In this document: positions 24,943 to 32,996 of the stretch, one piece after another
Layout of the letters: each line of letters begins with the position of its first letter
Numbering within the stretch: the first letter of the stretch is position 1
NCBI RefSeq assembly: GCF_965262965.1
Contig: NZ_OZ253573.1
Span: 992,001 to 1,056,000, forward strand
Source: Poriferisodalis sp965262965
Lineage (GTDB): Bacteria; Actinomycetota; Acidimicrobiia; Acidimicrobiales; Poriferisodalaceae
Length of the DNA stretch: 64,000 nucleotides
Direction: 5' to 3'
Notes under the pieces: model-generated
What the model was told of the DNA's origin: nothing
The model's database searches: none
Seen by the model: the letters and a program-made list of their open reading frames with translations, nothing else
Program-made: the position numbers and the translations under genes

Positions 24943-25782
24943 TCAGACCTCGTCGATGGCCGTTGCCAGGGCATCGAGACTCACCGGATTGAGCTCGCCT
25001 CGCCATGACCACACGACGATGTCGACCCCAGCATCGAAGAAGTCCTGCGCCCCTGCCACGGCCTTGTCGATGTCGCCGTCGGCCTCGAATCCGAGGTGCA
25101 CCGACCGGTCGATCTCGGCCTCGTCACGGCCCACGCGTCCGCAGTGCGCCCGCAGAATCTCGTCCAGCTCCTGCCACGCTGCGACATCGGGCGGAAACGT
25201 CATGTCCCACTGATCGGCGTACTTCGCAGCGGTGCGCAGGGTCCGCACCCGGCCCTGCCCGCCGATGACGATTGGGATGCGCTCCTGGATCGGCTTGGGC
25301 TCGCACCAAGCATCGGTGAGTTCGAAGAAGCGTCCCTTGTGCGTAGTCGTGGTCTCGGTCAACAGCTTGACGATGACCTCCATGCCCTCTTCGAGCCGAT
25401 CCGAGCGGTCCCGCAGCGGCCCGAGATCGATGCCGTAGGCGTCGCTCTCCCCGAAGTTCCAGCCGGCGCCCATCCCCAGCTCGAAGCGACCATTCGAGAT
25501 GTGATCAAGCGTGGCGGCCATGTTGGCGGTTACCGCCGGATGGCGGTGATGCATGCCGTTGACCATGGCGCCGAGACGGACCCGCGTCGTGGCCTGCGCT
25601 AGCGCCGCCAGCATCGTCCAGCCCTCAAGGTTGGGGCCGTCGTACGGCGGCGCCAAGGGATAGAAGTGGTCCCAGTTCCACGCCGACTCGAAGACCTCGA
25701 ACTCGTCAGCGGCTTGCCAGATCGCCAGATACTCCGGCCAGCTGGCATGGTGCGGCGGGGTCTTGATTGCGTGACGTCCCAT
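24943..25782 (-). CDS. LLM-class, probably F420-dependent oxidoreductase
   Basis: A 279-residue luciferase-like TIM barrel of the type annotated as TIGR03560 / F420-dependent in actinobacteria. Motifs are AIWQAADEFEVFESAWNWDHF, LEGWTMLAALAQATTRVRLG, NMAATLDHISNGRFELGMGAGW, and the IPIVIGGQGRVRTLRTAAKYAD phosphate-binding region. F420H2 use is inferred from the subgroup; flavin use is possible. It diverges from the D-aminoacylase-like gene with 74 bp between starts, so they may share a control region. The substrate is unknown. Confidence 0.88.
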   Translation of the reverse strand: MGRHAIKTPPHHASWPEYLAIWQAADEFEVFESAWNWDHFYPLAPPYDGPNLEGWTMLAALAQATTRVRLGAMVNGMHHRHPAVTANMAATLDHISNGRFELGMGAGWNFGESDAYGIDLGPLRDRSDRLEEGMEVIVKLLTETTTTHKGRFFELTDAWCEPKPIQERIPIVIGGQGRVRTLRTAAKYADQWDMTFPPDVAAWQELDEILRAHCGRVGRDEAEIDRSVHLGFEADGDIDKAVAGAQDFFDAGVDIVVWSWRGELNPVSLDALATAIDEV

Positions 25783-25856
25783 TTGGGCTCCTTGTCGCAG
25801 ACGACCCGAACGATACGTGGTGAACTTGCGACCTTGACCTGGTTGGGAAAGGGCTC

Positions 25857-27329
25857 ATGGCAGAGATCGACAAAGCGGACTTGATCATCCGCGACGCCCG
25901 CTTGATTGATGGAACCGGCGCTCCGTCGACCCATGGCGACATCGCAGTTGCCGATGACAGGATCGTCGGGCTGGGCGATCTCGGCCATGCCGAAGGCGCC
26001 GTCGAGATCGATGCGGGCGGCAAAGCGGTGGCCCCCGGCTTCATCGACGTGCACACCCACGACGACCGTGCGCTGCTGGTCGACCCCCTGATGGCACCCA
26101 AGGTCAGCCAGGGCGTCACCACGGTCATCACCGGCAACTGCGGGGTCAGCTTGGCGCCGCTGCGCACCATCGGACGGCCGCCGGCACCGCTCGATCTCGT
26201 TTGCCCCGACGGCGAGGGTTTCTTCTCGGAATTCGATGACTACCTCGCCGCCCTCGATGCAGAGCCGGCAGCTGTCAACGCACTCTGCCTGGTCGGCCAC
26301 GCCTCTCTGCGGGTTGAGGCCATGGACAATCTGCACCGCCCGGCGACTGGAGATGAGATCACGGCCATGCGGGGCCGCCTGGAGCGAGCATTGGAGGCCG
26401 GGGCTATCGGCCTGTCGACGGGTCTCTACTATGCGCCGGCCGCGGCTGCACCGACCGAGGAGATCATCGAGCTGGCCAGAGCAGTCCGGGCCGCGGGCGG
26501 CATCCACACGACCCACATGCGAGACGAAGCCGACCGTGTCAGCGAGTCGTTGGAAGAGACATTCACTATCGGCCGCGAAGCCGGCGTTCCAGTGGTGATC
26601 TCGCATCACAAGTGCTCCGGGCAGGCCAACCACGGCCGCTCAACAGAGACTCTGGCGCTGATCGAAGCAGCACGGCACCGCCAACGAATCAGCCTCGACG
26701 CCTACCCCTACATCGCCAGCTCGACGACTTTGGGTTCAACCAGGCTGGCGGATGCCAGCAAGGTGCTGGTGACTTGGTCCAAAGCGCAGCCCGAGGCTGC
26801 TGGGCGGGATCTCGCCGAGTTCGCAGCCGAGATGGGTCTCGACCCCGAAGCTGCGGTCGATGCGTTGCTGCCCGCCGGCGGGATCTTCTTCATGATGGAC
26901 GAGGCGGACGTGCGCCGCATCCTGGCCTATCCGGGCACCATGATCGGCTCCGACGGCCTGCCCCACGACGAATTCCCGCACCCGCGCCTGTGGGGCACCT
27001 TCCCAAGGGTGCTCGGCCACTATGCGCGCGACCAAGGCCTGTTCTCTCTGGAAGAAGCAGTGCACAAGATGTCTGGACTGCCGGCCCGACGTTTCGGTCT
27101 GGCTGATAGGGGCGTGCTGGAGACCGGTGCGATGGCCGACCTCGTGCTCTTTGACCCAGAGACCGTGATCGACACCGCCACCTTCGAACAACCGAAGCAG
27201 CCGGCGCGCGGAATCGAGCTCGTCGTAGTCAATGGCAGGGCGGTCTGGCGGAACGGCGCCAGTACCGGTGCACGGCCGGGCCGGGCGATCAGGCGAGCAG
27301 CAAGCTCGTCGCCGTTAGGCGAGCAATAA
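25857..27329 (+). CDS. N-acyl-D-amino-acid deacylase family amidohydrolase
   Basis: A 490-residue metal-dependent amidohydrolase of the D-aminoacylase type. ADLIIRDARLIDGTG opens the small beta domain. GFIDVHTHDD gives the first metal His pair, ITGNCG the conserved Cys, and GLSTGLYYAP, GGIHTTHMRDEAD, VVISHHKCSG, and IGSDGLPHDE the remaining ligands, in that order. Usual family length is 480-540. Such enzymes free D-amino acids from N-acyl forms, though many relatives have drifted to other N-acyl or cyclic amide substrates. The stop codon lies within a 25-bp tandem repeat shared with the convergent secG end. Confidence 0.88.
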   Translation: MAEIDKADLIIRDARLIDGTGAPSTHGDIAVADDRIVGLGDLGHAEGAVEIDAGGKAVAPGFIDVHTHDDRALLVDPLMAPKVSQGVTTVITGNCGVSLAPLRTIGRPPAPLDLVCPDGEGFFSEFDDYLAALDAEPAAVNALCLVGHASLRVEAMDNLHRPATGDEITAMRGRLERALEAGAIGLSTGLYYAPAAAAPTEEIIELARAVRAAGGIHTTHMRDEADRVSESLEETFTIGREAGVPVVISHHKCSGQANHGRSTETLALIEAARHRQRISLDAYPYIASSTTLGSTRLADASKVLVTWSKAQPEAAGRDLAEFAAEMGLDPEAAVDALLPAGGIFFMMDEADVRRILAYPGTMIGSDGLPHDEFPHPRLWGTFPRVLGHYARDQGLFSLEEAVHKMSGLPARRFGLADRGVLETGAMADLVLFDPETVIDTATFEQPKQPARGIELVVVNGRAVWRNGASTGARPGRAIRRAASSSPLGEQ

Positions 27330-27384
27330 GCCCGTGCCGTTAGGCGAGCAATAAGCCCGTGCCGCTAGGCGAGCAGTAGACCCA
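27311..27384. repeat. 25-bp tandem repeat between converging genes
   Basis: Two perfect 25-bp copies (27311-27335 and 27336-27360; unit begins GCCGTTAGGCGAGC) are followed by a diverged partial third (27361-27384). The D-aminoacylase stop TAA (27327-27329) is in copy one and the secG stop (27365-27367) is in copy three. Thus both gene ends seem to derive from the repeat. Confidence 0.85.
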
Positions 27385-27592
27385 GGATGACCGTGGTGAA
27401 GCCGAACGACACGGCGACCACGACGGTGACGCGGCTCAGGTTCTTCTCTGCGACGGTCGAGGCGGCAGCAGTAGCGCCGACGCCCCCGCCGAACATGTCC
27501 GACACTCCCCCTCCGCGGCCGCTGTGCAGCAGCACGAGCCCGATCAGGCCGAAGGCCGACAGCAGGTGAATCCCACCCACAATCCACGTCAT
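27365..27592 (-). CDS. secG: Preprotein translocase subunit SecG
   Basis: A small two-helix membrane protein of about 75 residues. The first membrane segment is IVGGIHLLSAFGLIGLVLLH, followed by the typical SGRGGGVSDMFGGG loop (with G-rich cytosolic link) and a second segment VVVAVSFGFTTVILGLLL. SecG stimulates SecYEG protein export. I chose ATG 27592 (MTWIVGG), which places the first helix near the N-terminus as usual; a GTG at 27616 would add eight residues. In related genomes secG usually follows tpiA; here it is about 12 kb away. Confidence 0.9.
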   Translation of the reverse strand: MTWIVGGIHLLSAFGLIGLVLLHSGRGGGVSDMFGGGVGATAAASTVAEKNLSRVTVVVAVSFGFTTVILGLLLA

Positions 27593-27646
27593 CACGGGCA
27601 CCGAGGCTACCGGCACACGGCGCCCGCTCCGTATGCAGGCGGGCGC

Positions 27647-29269
27647 CTACGGGCGGATCGGGTGGGTGATTGGCGTGCTGCCTTTGGCGCCTGGCACCCA
27701 TCCCTCGATGATGGCGCTGAAGCCTCCCGCTCCCCCGCCTGCGGTCACGACCAATGGCGACCAAGGCGGAAGCTTGCGCAAGCTTCCGCCCGCCGAACCT
27801 TCGGTTGATCCGAACACGAGTCCGTGATCGTCGCCGTCGTCAGCGCCTCGGGCTTCGTCGGGGCCTGCCCTGCGGACCTGCGTGGTGCCCCCCAAGTGCT
27901 GCACGAGAGATTCAGGCAGACCCTCTTCGATGCCACCGGCACCGCGAATGGCGAACTCGAGATCCATCTGCAACAGCGGATCGAGTTCCTCGTAGAAGCG
28001 CTGCCGTGTCCAGCCCGCGTCGCCGAACGTCGCCATGTGCTCGGGCGTCATCACCAGCATTGCCTCACTCGGCAGCTTGCGATTGCCGACGCACATGAGC
28101 TGCTGGGCGATCGTGCGGATGAGCGAGCCGGGCGTTCGGGAGATCTGATCGATGCAGCCGATCGGACCGTGCCCGGCAAACAGCGTCACGGTGTCTTCGC
28201 CCATCTCATAGCCCCGGCTCACCGACAGCGGCGGCCAGCCGTCCGGCAGTCGTTCCTCGTCCTCGGCGAAGCACCAGCCCACCTTCGACGGCGACCCCAG
28301 CGCGGAGCGGTCAATGCCCCCGATGCCGGGCTTGCCGCCGCCCACATTGCGGATCACCAGTTGCAGCGCTCGCCCGATCGTGGAGTTGGCTCGGTTGCCC
28401 TGACCGAGCGAGTTCTTGTCGGTGTTCATGCCGATACGACGCCGGATCGGGCCGTTCACGATGATGATCGGACCCGAGAACCACAGCGTGCACAGCAGAC
28501 CGTGCATGTTGAACGTGTCGGTGCACGCCGCCTCGACAGCCGCCAGCACCACCGGCAGATACTCGGGGCGGCATCCGGCCATGACGGCATTCACCGCCAC
28601 CTTCTCGACCGTGCACGCCTCGAGCGCCGGCGGCACGATCGCGACGATCTCGTCCGGCGCCCGGGTGGTGCCCGCCAGCATTGCGGCGACCCGCGCCTCG
28701 GTGGGAGGCACGACGGGCAGCCCGTCGGACCACCCGCGGTCGTACGCGGCTTCGACGGGATCCTCAGCAGACGCGAACTCGACTCGACGGCTCGCGAACG
28801 ACGTGGCACCGAAGCGCAGGGCCAGCTCGTCGGCCAGCAGCGGATCGACCGACAGCGAGCCACAGCCAGGCCGCATCTCAGCCAGACCGGGGCCCAGGTC
28901 ATCGGCCCCGCTGAGCGCCTCCCAACTGCGCCGGTCCCAGCCGACCGTGCGGGCCATCTCGCGGCCACCGGCAACCGCGACGAGAGTCGGCACCGTGTCG
29001 ACGTCGTGATGCCACGAGACCGCCAGATCCTCGTCGTGAATGACGTCCGCAGCCGTTCCGGCGACACCGGCCGGGAACGTCGGGTCGTCTTGGGTGTAGA
29101 CGGTCAGTTGCGATCCCGTGCGGGCAGCGTGGTCGGCAAGCTGCGCTAGCACGGGCTCGACGTCGCAGCAGGTCGGACAGTCGCGCTTGACGAACGCCGT
29201 CAGGCCGTCAGTCAGCGGCGGTCGATCGGCACCGGCTGGCGCTACGGCATGAGAATCTTGAGCAGGCAC
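27647..29269 (-). CDS. Thioredoxin-like protein with a UGSC-type C-terminal domain (Cys form)
   Basis: A 540-residue protein with two parts. Residues about 20-135 form a thioredoxin-like domain with CPTC (in FVKRDCPTCCDVEP) as its redox motif and VDTVPTLVAVAGG as the cis-Pro region. The larger part begins with MRPGCGSLSVDP and includes AYDRGWSDGLPVVPPTEARV, MAGCRPEYLPVVLAAVEA and NGPIRRRIGMNTDKN. The PGCGS segment resembles the active motif of the UGSC family, known to have selenocysteine in some bacteria; here the codon is Cys. The family call is from memory of the motif. The function is unknown. It lies downstream of the PHA genes but 74 bp away, so it may be independently expressed. Confidence 0.6.
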   Translation of the reverse strand: MPAQDSHAVAPAGADRPPLTDGLTAFVKRDCPTCCDVEPVLAQLADHAARTGSQLTVYTQDDPTFPAGVAGTAADVIHDEDLAVSWHHDVDTVPTLVAVAGGREMARTVGWDRRSWEALSGADDLGPGLAEMRPGCGSLSVDPLLADELALRFGATSFASRRVEFASAEDPVEAAYDRGWSDGLPVVPPTEARVAAMLAGTTRAPDEIVAIVPPALEACTVEKVAVNAVMAGCRPEYLPVVLAAVEAACTDTFNMHGLLCTLWFSGPIIIVNGPIRRRIGMNTDKNSLGQGNRANSTIGRALQLVIRNVGGGKPGIGGIDRSALGSPSKVGWCFAEDEERLPDGWPPLSVSRGYEMGEDTVTLFAGHGPIGCIDQISRTPGSLIRTIAQQLMCVGNRKLPSEAMLVMTPEHMATFGDAGWTRQRFYEELDPLLQMDLEFAIRGAGGIEEGLPESLVQHLGGTTQVRRAGPDEARGADDGDDHGLVFGSTEGSAGGSLRKLPPWSPLVVTAGGGAGGFSAIIEGWVPGAKGSTPITHPIRP

Positions 29270-29343
29270 GCCGCGACTCTAGGTTCGGCTTGCGGAAGGT
29301 GCCCGCAGGCTGCATCAACACCGCCGGGCGACCTCGGTGGGGC

Positions 29344-30408
29344 CTACAGCGGATGCGCAGAGAATTGGTCACTTGCGGTGGCGTAGGCCTGCAGCGCTAC
29401 GGCAGGGCGTCGCTGCGGATCGAGCAGGTTGTTGCCCATCGCGTCGAGATCAGCCGCTGCCGGCATGACGATCTCCACCCGATCGCATTCGGTGAGGCTC
29501 AACCGCTCGCACTGGGTGGCCGCCCTGCTTACCGACCGAAGAGCGCTCCAGCCCCACGTAGTTGCGGCAGTGAGCGGCATCGCCCACGGCCAAGCCGTCC
29601 GCGGCAGCTCGGCCATGCCCATCGCAGAACTCACCACGACCAGGTCGTATGGCTCGCCGCGGAGCACGTCGAGGTTGTCCGATGAGTGCACACCAGCGTC
29701 GATGTAGGAGGCACCGTCGATCTCGACCGGTTCGAACACCGCCGGGACAGCACACGACGCGGCAACCGCTTGCGACGGGGTCGCCGGACCTGACGCGTCG
29801 AACACGACCCGCTTGCCGGTGTCGAGATCCACGACGGGGACTCTCAGGCGCACACCCGTGGGCCACGACTCGCCAAACAGACCAGCCACGAGATCGGCCA
29901 CGTGCGAGGTGGGAATGCCCCCTCGCGGCAGCATCGATGCCATCGCTGTCCCGGGAGCGACGCTCCCCGGCCAGGTCAGCGCCATCATCATCACCTGGGG
30001 CGACATCGGCGCCCCAAAGCTCGCGGCTGCTTGGCGCTTGGGGCCGCGCTTGGCCCGTGCTGCGCCAAGCAGCTGCGCGCCCTGCGTACTCAGTGGCTGG
30101 CGAGTCTCTCGCCGGAACAGGTCACCGGGACTCAGGCCGGCTGCAACGAGCGCTCCGGAAATCGAGCCCGCCGACGTACCCACGACCAGATCGACGCTGC
30201 GGGCATCGATGCCCCAGGTGTCCTCGAGCGCCTTGAGCACTCCCGCGTGGAAGGCACCGCCGACGATCCCGCCGGAGCCCATCACCAAAGCGATGCGACG
30301 GTCGCCCGGTGCGCCCGGAGCCGTTCGGCCCGAAGGCCGTTGAGCCGTGTCAGAGCGGTCGGCTGAGCTGTCTCGCAGGGCTCCGGTCGGAGCGGCGCTG
30401 TCCGCCAT
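29344..30408 (-). CDS. Patatin-like phospholipase
   Basis: A 354-residue patatin-fold hydrolase. The oxyanion-hole motif is GSGGIVGG near residue 45. The nucleophile lies in VVGTSAGSISGAL (Ser in GTSAG), and the dyad Asp is in YIDAGVHSS. This family cleaves lipid acyl chains. It starts only 9 bp after the phaC stop, so it belongs to the PHA operon. Patatin-like proteins occur on PHA granules in some bacteria, which supports a granule lipid or depolymerase role (inference). The first 35 residues are disordered and Ser/Pro-rich. Confidence 0.88.
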   Translation of the reverse strand: MADSAAPTGALRDSSADRSDTAQRPSGRTAPGAPGDRRIALVMGSGGIVGGAFHAGVLKALEDTWGIDARSVDLVVGTSAGSISGALVAAGLSPGDLFRRETRQPLSTQGAQLLGAARAKRGPKRQAAASFGAPMSPQVMMMALTWPGSVAPGTAMASMLPRGGIPTSHVADLVAGLFGESWPTGVRLRVPVVDLDTGKRVVFDASGPATPSQAVAASCAVPAVFEPVEIDGASYIDAGVHSSDNLDVLRGEPYDLVVVSSAMGMAELPRTAWPWAMPLTAATTWGWSALRSVSRAATQCERLSLTECDRVEIVMPAAADLDAMGNNLLDPQRRPAVALQAYATASDQFSAHPL

Positions 30409-30417
30409 GGGCGTCGA

Positions 30418-31560
30418 CTACGCCTTGACGTCGCTGTGCTCGAGCATCCAGCCGATCATCGCCGGGATCGAGCGCTTGCGTGCTCCGCTTCCCACAACCA
30501 GGCCGACATGCCCGGCAGGCAGCCGCATCTCGGTGGCGTCTTCGGAGCCGACCAACGAGTCGAGGCCGTCCGTCGAGTCGGGAGGCACGATGTGGTCGCG
30601 CTCGGCGATGACGTTGAGGAACGGCACCGTGATGTCGGACAGGTGGATCCGGCGTCCGCCGAGCACCAGATCGTCGTTGACGAAGCCGTTGCCCTCGCTG
30701 AACATCGTCGTGGTCTGGCGCATCGTCGCACCCGGGAACGGGATGTGGTTGCGCGTCCACGACGTCATGGCCTGGTACGAGCCGAGGAACTTCTCGTCGT
30801 CGAGGTGCTCCCAGAAGTCCATGACCGTGTTGAGATCCGACGTGGGCGTCAGCAGCGTGAACGAGGCTCGCACCGACTCCGCCGGCACGTTGCCAGTCTC
30901 GTCGAGCAAGTGCTGGGGGTCGATGCCGCCGTTGCCGACGCCGGACATGGCGGGAGGCATCTTGGTGAAGTCGACCGGCGTGGCCATCACGACCACGTTG
31001 TGAATCGGATCATCGGGGTGACCTGCGGCGTACAGCAGTGTCAGCACGCCGCCGTAGCAGTAGCCGAACACGGTGACGCCCTCGTCGCCGCCGATCTCGT
31101 TCGTCCTTGCGACGGCCTGGGGCAGGTACTCGTCGCAGTAAGTCTCGAGCGTGTTGGCGGCATCCTCTTCGTCGGGGACGCCCCAGTCCAGCAGGAACAC
31201 GTCGAAGCCTCCTTCGAGGAGGCGCTCGACGCAGCTGTTGCCAGGCTGCAGGTCGAGGATGAATGCCCGGCTCACGAGGCTCATCACCAGCAGGATCGGC
31301 TGGCGGACCGTGCGGTTGTCGCTGCGGTAGCGGTACAGGACGGCCTTGCCGCTGCTCCACACGACGTCACGGGGTGTCTGGCCGACCTCGACGCGGTCGA
31401 TGCCCATGATGTGGCGGGTGAGGTTCCACCAGCGGCGCATGCCGGTCTCCCACATGTCGGTGAACGGTGCGAACGGGTTGATCGCGTCGGGCGAGGTCGC
31501 CGACGCTTCGCCGTTGTCGGCGGTCTTGGGGATCGGCTTGACAAGAGTTGAGGCAGACAT
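30418..31560 (-). CDS. phaC: Class III-type polyhydroxyalkanoate synthase PhaC
   Basis: A 380-residue alpha/beta-hydrolase-fold polymerase. The lipase-like box has Cys as nucleophile, GYCYGG (Cys168), the class III/IV form. The catalytic Asp is in VIAERDHIVPP and the His in PAGHVGLVVG near the C-terminus. Trp in FLLDWGVPDEED is a conserved family segment. It links (R)-3-hydroxyacyl-CoA units into polyester. Its partner phaE-like gene is 71 bp upstream and a patatin gene directly follows. Length is near the ~355 residues usual for class III. Confidence 0.93.
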   Translation of the reverse strand: MSASTLVKPIPKTADNGEASATSPDAINPFAPFTDMWETGMRRWWNLTRHIMGIDRVEVGQTPRDVVWSSGKAVLYRYRSDNRTVRQPILLVMSLVSRAFILDLQPGNSCVERLLEGGFDVFLLDWGVPDEEDAANTLETYCDEYLPQAVARTNEIGGDEGVTVFGYCYGGVLTLLYAAGHPDDPIHNVVVMATPVDFTKMPPAMSGVGNGGIDPQHLLDETGNVPAESVRASFTLLTPTSDLNTVMDFWEHLDDEKFLGSYQAMTSWTRNHIPFPGATMRQTTTMFSEGNGFVNDDLVLGGRRIHLSDITVPFLNVIAERDHIVPPDSTDGLDSLVGSEDATEMRLPAGHVGLVVGSGARKRSIPAMIGWMLEHSDVKA

Positions 31561-31631
31561 GTCTGCTCCTTCGGTTAGTTGAGGGGGGTTTCGAGGGGAG
31601 TTGCGGATGGACTCGGCCGCTGGGCCGCCGC

Positions 31632-32066
31632 TCAGACGCTGTGAGCCGCCACAGCTGGGGGCGCGACGACTACGAGTTCAGGCTTGGCCACGACGGGCTC
31701 GGCCGCCGTCCCTTTGGCCATTGCGGGCTTGGCCATCGGCGACGGGGACTCGGCCATCACGGCCGGCTCCGGCGCATGTGCCGGTTCGGCGGCCACAACT
31801 TCGAAGACGAGGTTCCGCAGGCCTTTGACCTCGCGGTCGATGGACGCGACCTGCTGGCGCAGCTTGCGCACATCGGTGGCGGCGGGCAGGTTCCAGAAGT
31901 GCAGCCAGCGTCGGCTCGCACGCTCGAATTCCGAGGTCACCGCTGCGGTGAACTTCGCGCTCGTCGCCATCAGATCGCGGAAGCCGTCTGAAGCGGTGAT
32001 CTGCTCGAGGCCTGGCGCTATGGCCTTTTCCCATTGGTTGTAGGTCTCGCGCCATTGCTTGGCCAT
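31632..32066 (-). CDS. phaE: PhaE-like PHA synthase subunit
   Basis: A 144-residue protein. The N-terminal helices (MAKQWRETYNQWEKAIAPG, FERASRRWLHFWNLP) and the coiled-coil segment LPAATDVRKLRQQVASIDRE are typical of PhaE, which activates class III PhaC. The tail after residue 100 is rich in Ala, Pro and Lys, like histone-like phasins, and may bind DNA or granules. ATG 32066 is preceded by a strong GGAGG. It is about half the length of classical PhaE (over 300 residues), closer to class IV PhaR in size. The gene starts the operon opposite the MarR gene. Confidence 0.75.
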   Translation of the reverse strand: MAKQWRETYNQWEKAIAPGLEQITASDGFRDLMATSAKFTAAVTSEFERASRRWLHFWNLPAATDVRKLRQQVASIDREVKGLRNLVFEVVAAEPAHAPEPAVMAESPSPMAKPAMAKGTAAEPVVAKPELVVVAPPAVAAHSV

Positions 32067-32180
32067 GTTCAATTCCTCCCGCAGGGGGTGTGGGGGTTGG
32101 TGTCCATTGCGCCGGCGGCTGGCAGCCAGCCTGACGATGCAGTCGTCTCGCACCCGGGAATTCGGTCCCAAGCAGAGCTA

Positions 32181-32291
32181 ATTGCATGACGCTATGCAAT
32201 CATATCTGTGTTGCGGACTTGTCACAAAACGGTTTAGCTAACGAAAATTGTGATGCATGCTGCAATGAATGTAATGCATGCTGCAATGAAT
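32181..32291. promoter_or_regulatory. Operator-like repeats between phaE and the MarR gene
   Basis: The 253-bp divergent spacer holds a palindrome ATTGCAT-N6-ATGCAAT (32181-32200) about 115 bp upstream of phaE, and two perfect 18-bp direct repeats ATGCATGCTGCAATGAAT at 32253-32270 and 32274-32291, spaced 21 bp (two helix turns), 28 bp upstream of the MarR start. Both share TGCA/TGCAAT cores. They are likely binding sites for the adjacent MarR protein, giving autoregulation and control of the PHA operon (inference). Confidence 0.6.
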
Positions 32292-32319
32292 CTGCGGGCG
32301 AGGAGGCTGCACCGAAGCT

Positions 32320-32949
32320 ATGGTGTTGGTTCAGCTCATGAATATGTCCGATGCGGACCAGCAGGTCCCCAAGGGCTCGCTACAGCCCTCCGGCGAAGGC
32401 GTTCGTCGCACGCTGGGGTTGCCACGCGTCCGCGACACGGACCAGCCGAGCGCAACCGACTGGGGCAGCGACTGGGACCTCGACTGGGACCTCGACCAGA
32501 AGGTGGCCGCGCTGTGGCGTGCCGCCCGACTGGGACCCACGGTCGAGCGACTCCGGCGCCATGTCCTGCAGGGGGGCTCTCAATCGATTGAGCCCGGGCA
32601 GTTCCGGGCGCTTGACGCAGTGGCCGGGCACGGTCCAGCCACTATCCGGGCACTCTCGGACATCATGGACGTCGAGCCCAGCACGGTCACGAGAGCCATC
32701 ACACGGCTCGAAGCAGACGGACTCGTGTTCAAGCGGCGTGCAGAGCGAGACCATCGAGAGGTTTTTGTGGCGCTCACCGAGCTTGGGGCAGCGCGCCACC
32801 AGTACTTCGTGGATCGCGCCTACCGCATCTACGAGGAGATCTTCACGGTCTTCGACACGGCCGAGCGTGCCGTGCTTGCAGACTTGCTCGAGCGCATGCT
32901 GGTCTCGACCGATGCCGCGCTGGCGCGGCTCGACGCACGCGCCCTGTAG
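32320..32949 (+). CDS. MarR-family transcriptional regulator
   Basis: A 209-residue regulator with a winged helix-turn-helix: HGPATIRALSDIMDVEPSTV at the recognition helix, then RLEADGLVFKRRAERDHREVFV for the wing. An N-terminal extension of about 60 residues contains a DWDLDWDLD acidic repeat (from a 12-bp duplication). AGGAGG lies 14 bases before the 32320 ATG; ATGs at 32338 and 32344 are alternatives. It is divergent from phaE, with clear repeats between, and is followed 47 bp later by an alpha/beta hydrolase. It probably links PHA synthesis to a small-molecule signal. Confidence 0.88.
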   Translation: MVLVQLMNMSDADQQVPKGSLQPSGEGVRRTLGLPRVRDTDQPSATDWGSDWDLDWDLDQKVAALWRAARLGPTVERLRRHVLQGGSQSIEPGQFRALDAVAGHGPATIRALSDIMDVEPSTVTRAITRLEADGLVFKRRAERDHREVFVALTELGAARHQYFVDRAYRIYEEIFTVFDTAERAVLADLLERMLVSTDAALARLDARAL

Positions 32950-32996
32950 AACCCATCTCCTCCGCAAGCCCCAGCACGATCACAGGACAGCGCGCC

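Noticed and set aside
30436..31551. Long plus-strand open frame opposite phaC
   Set aside because: His/Val/Arg-rich shadow of phaC in GC-rich DNA without any recognisable domain.
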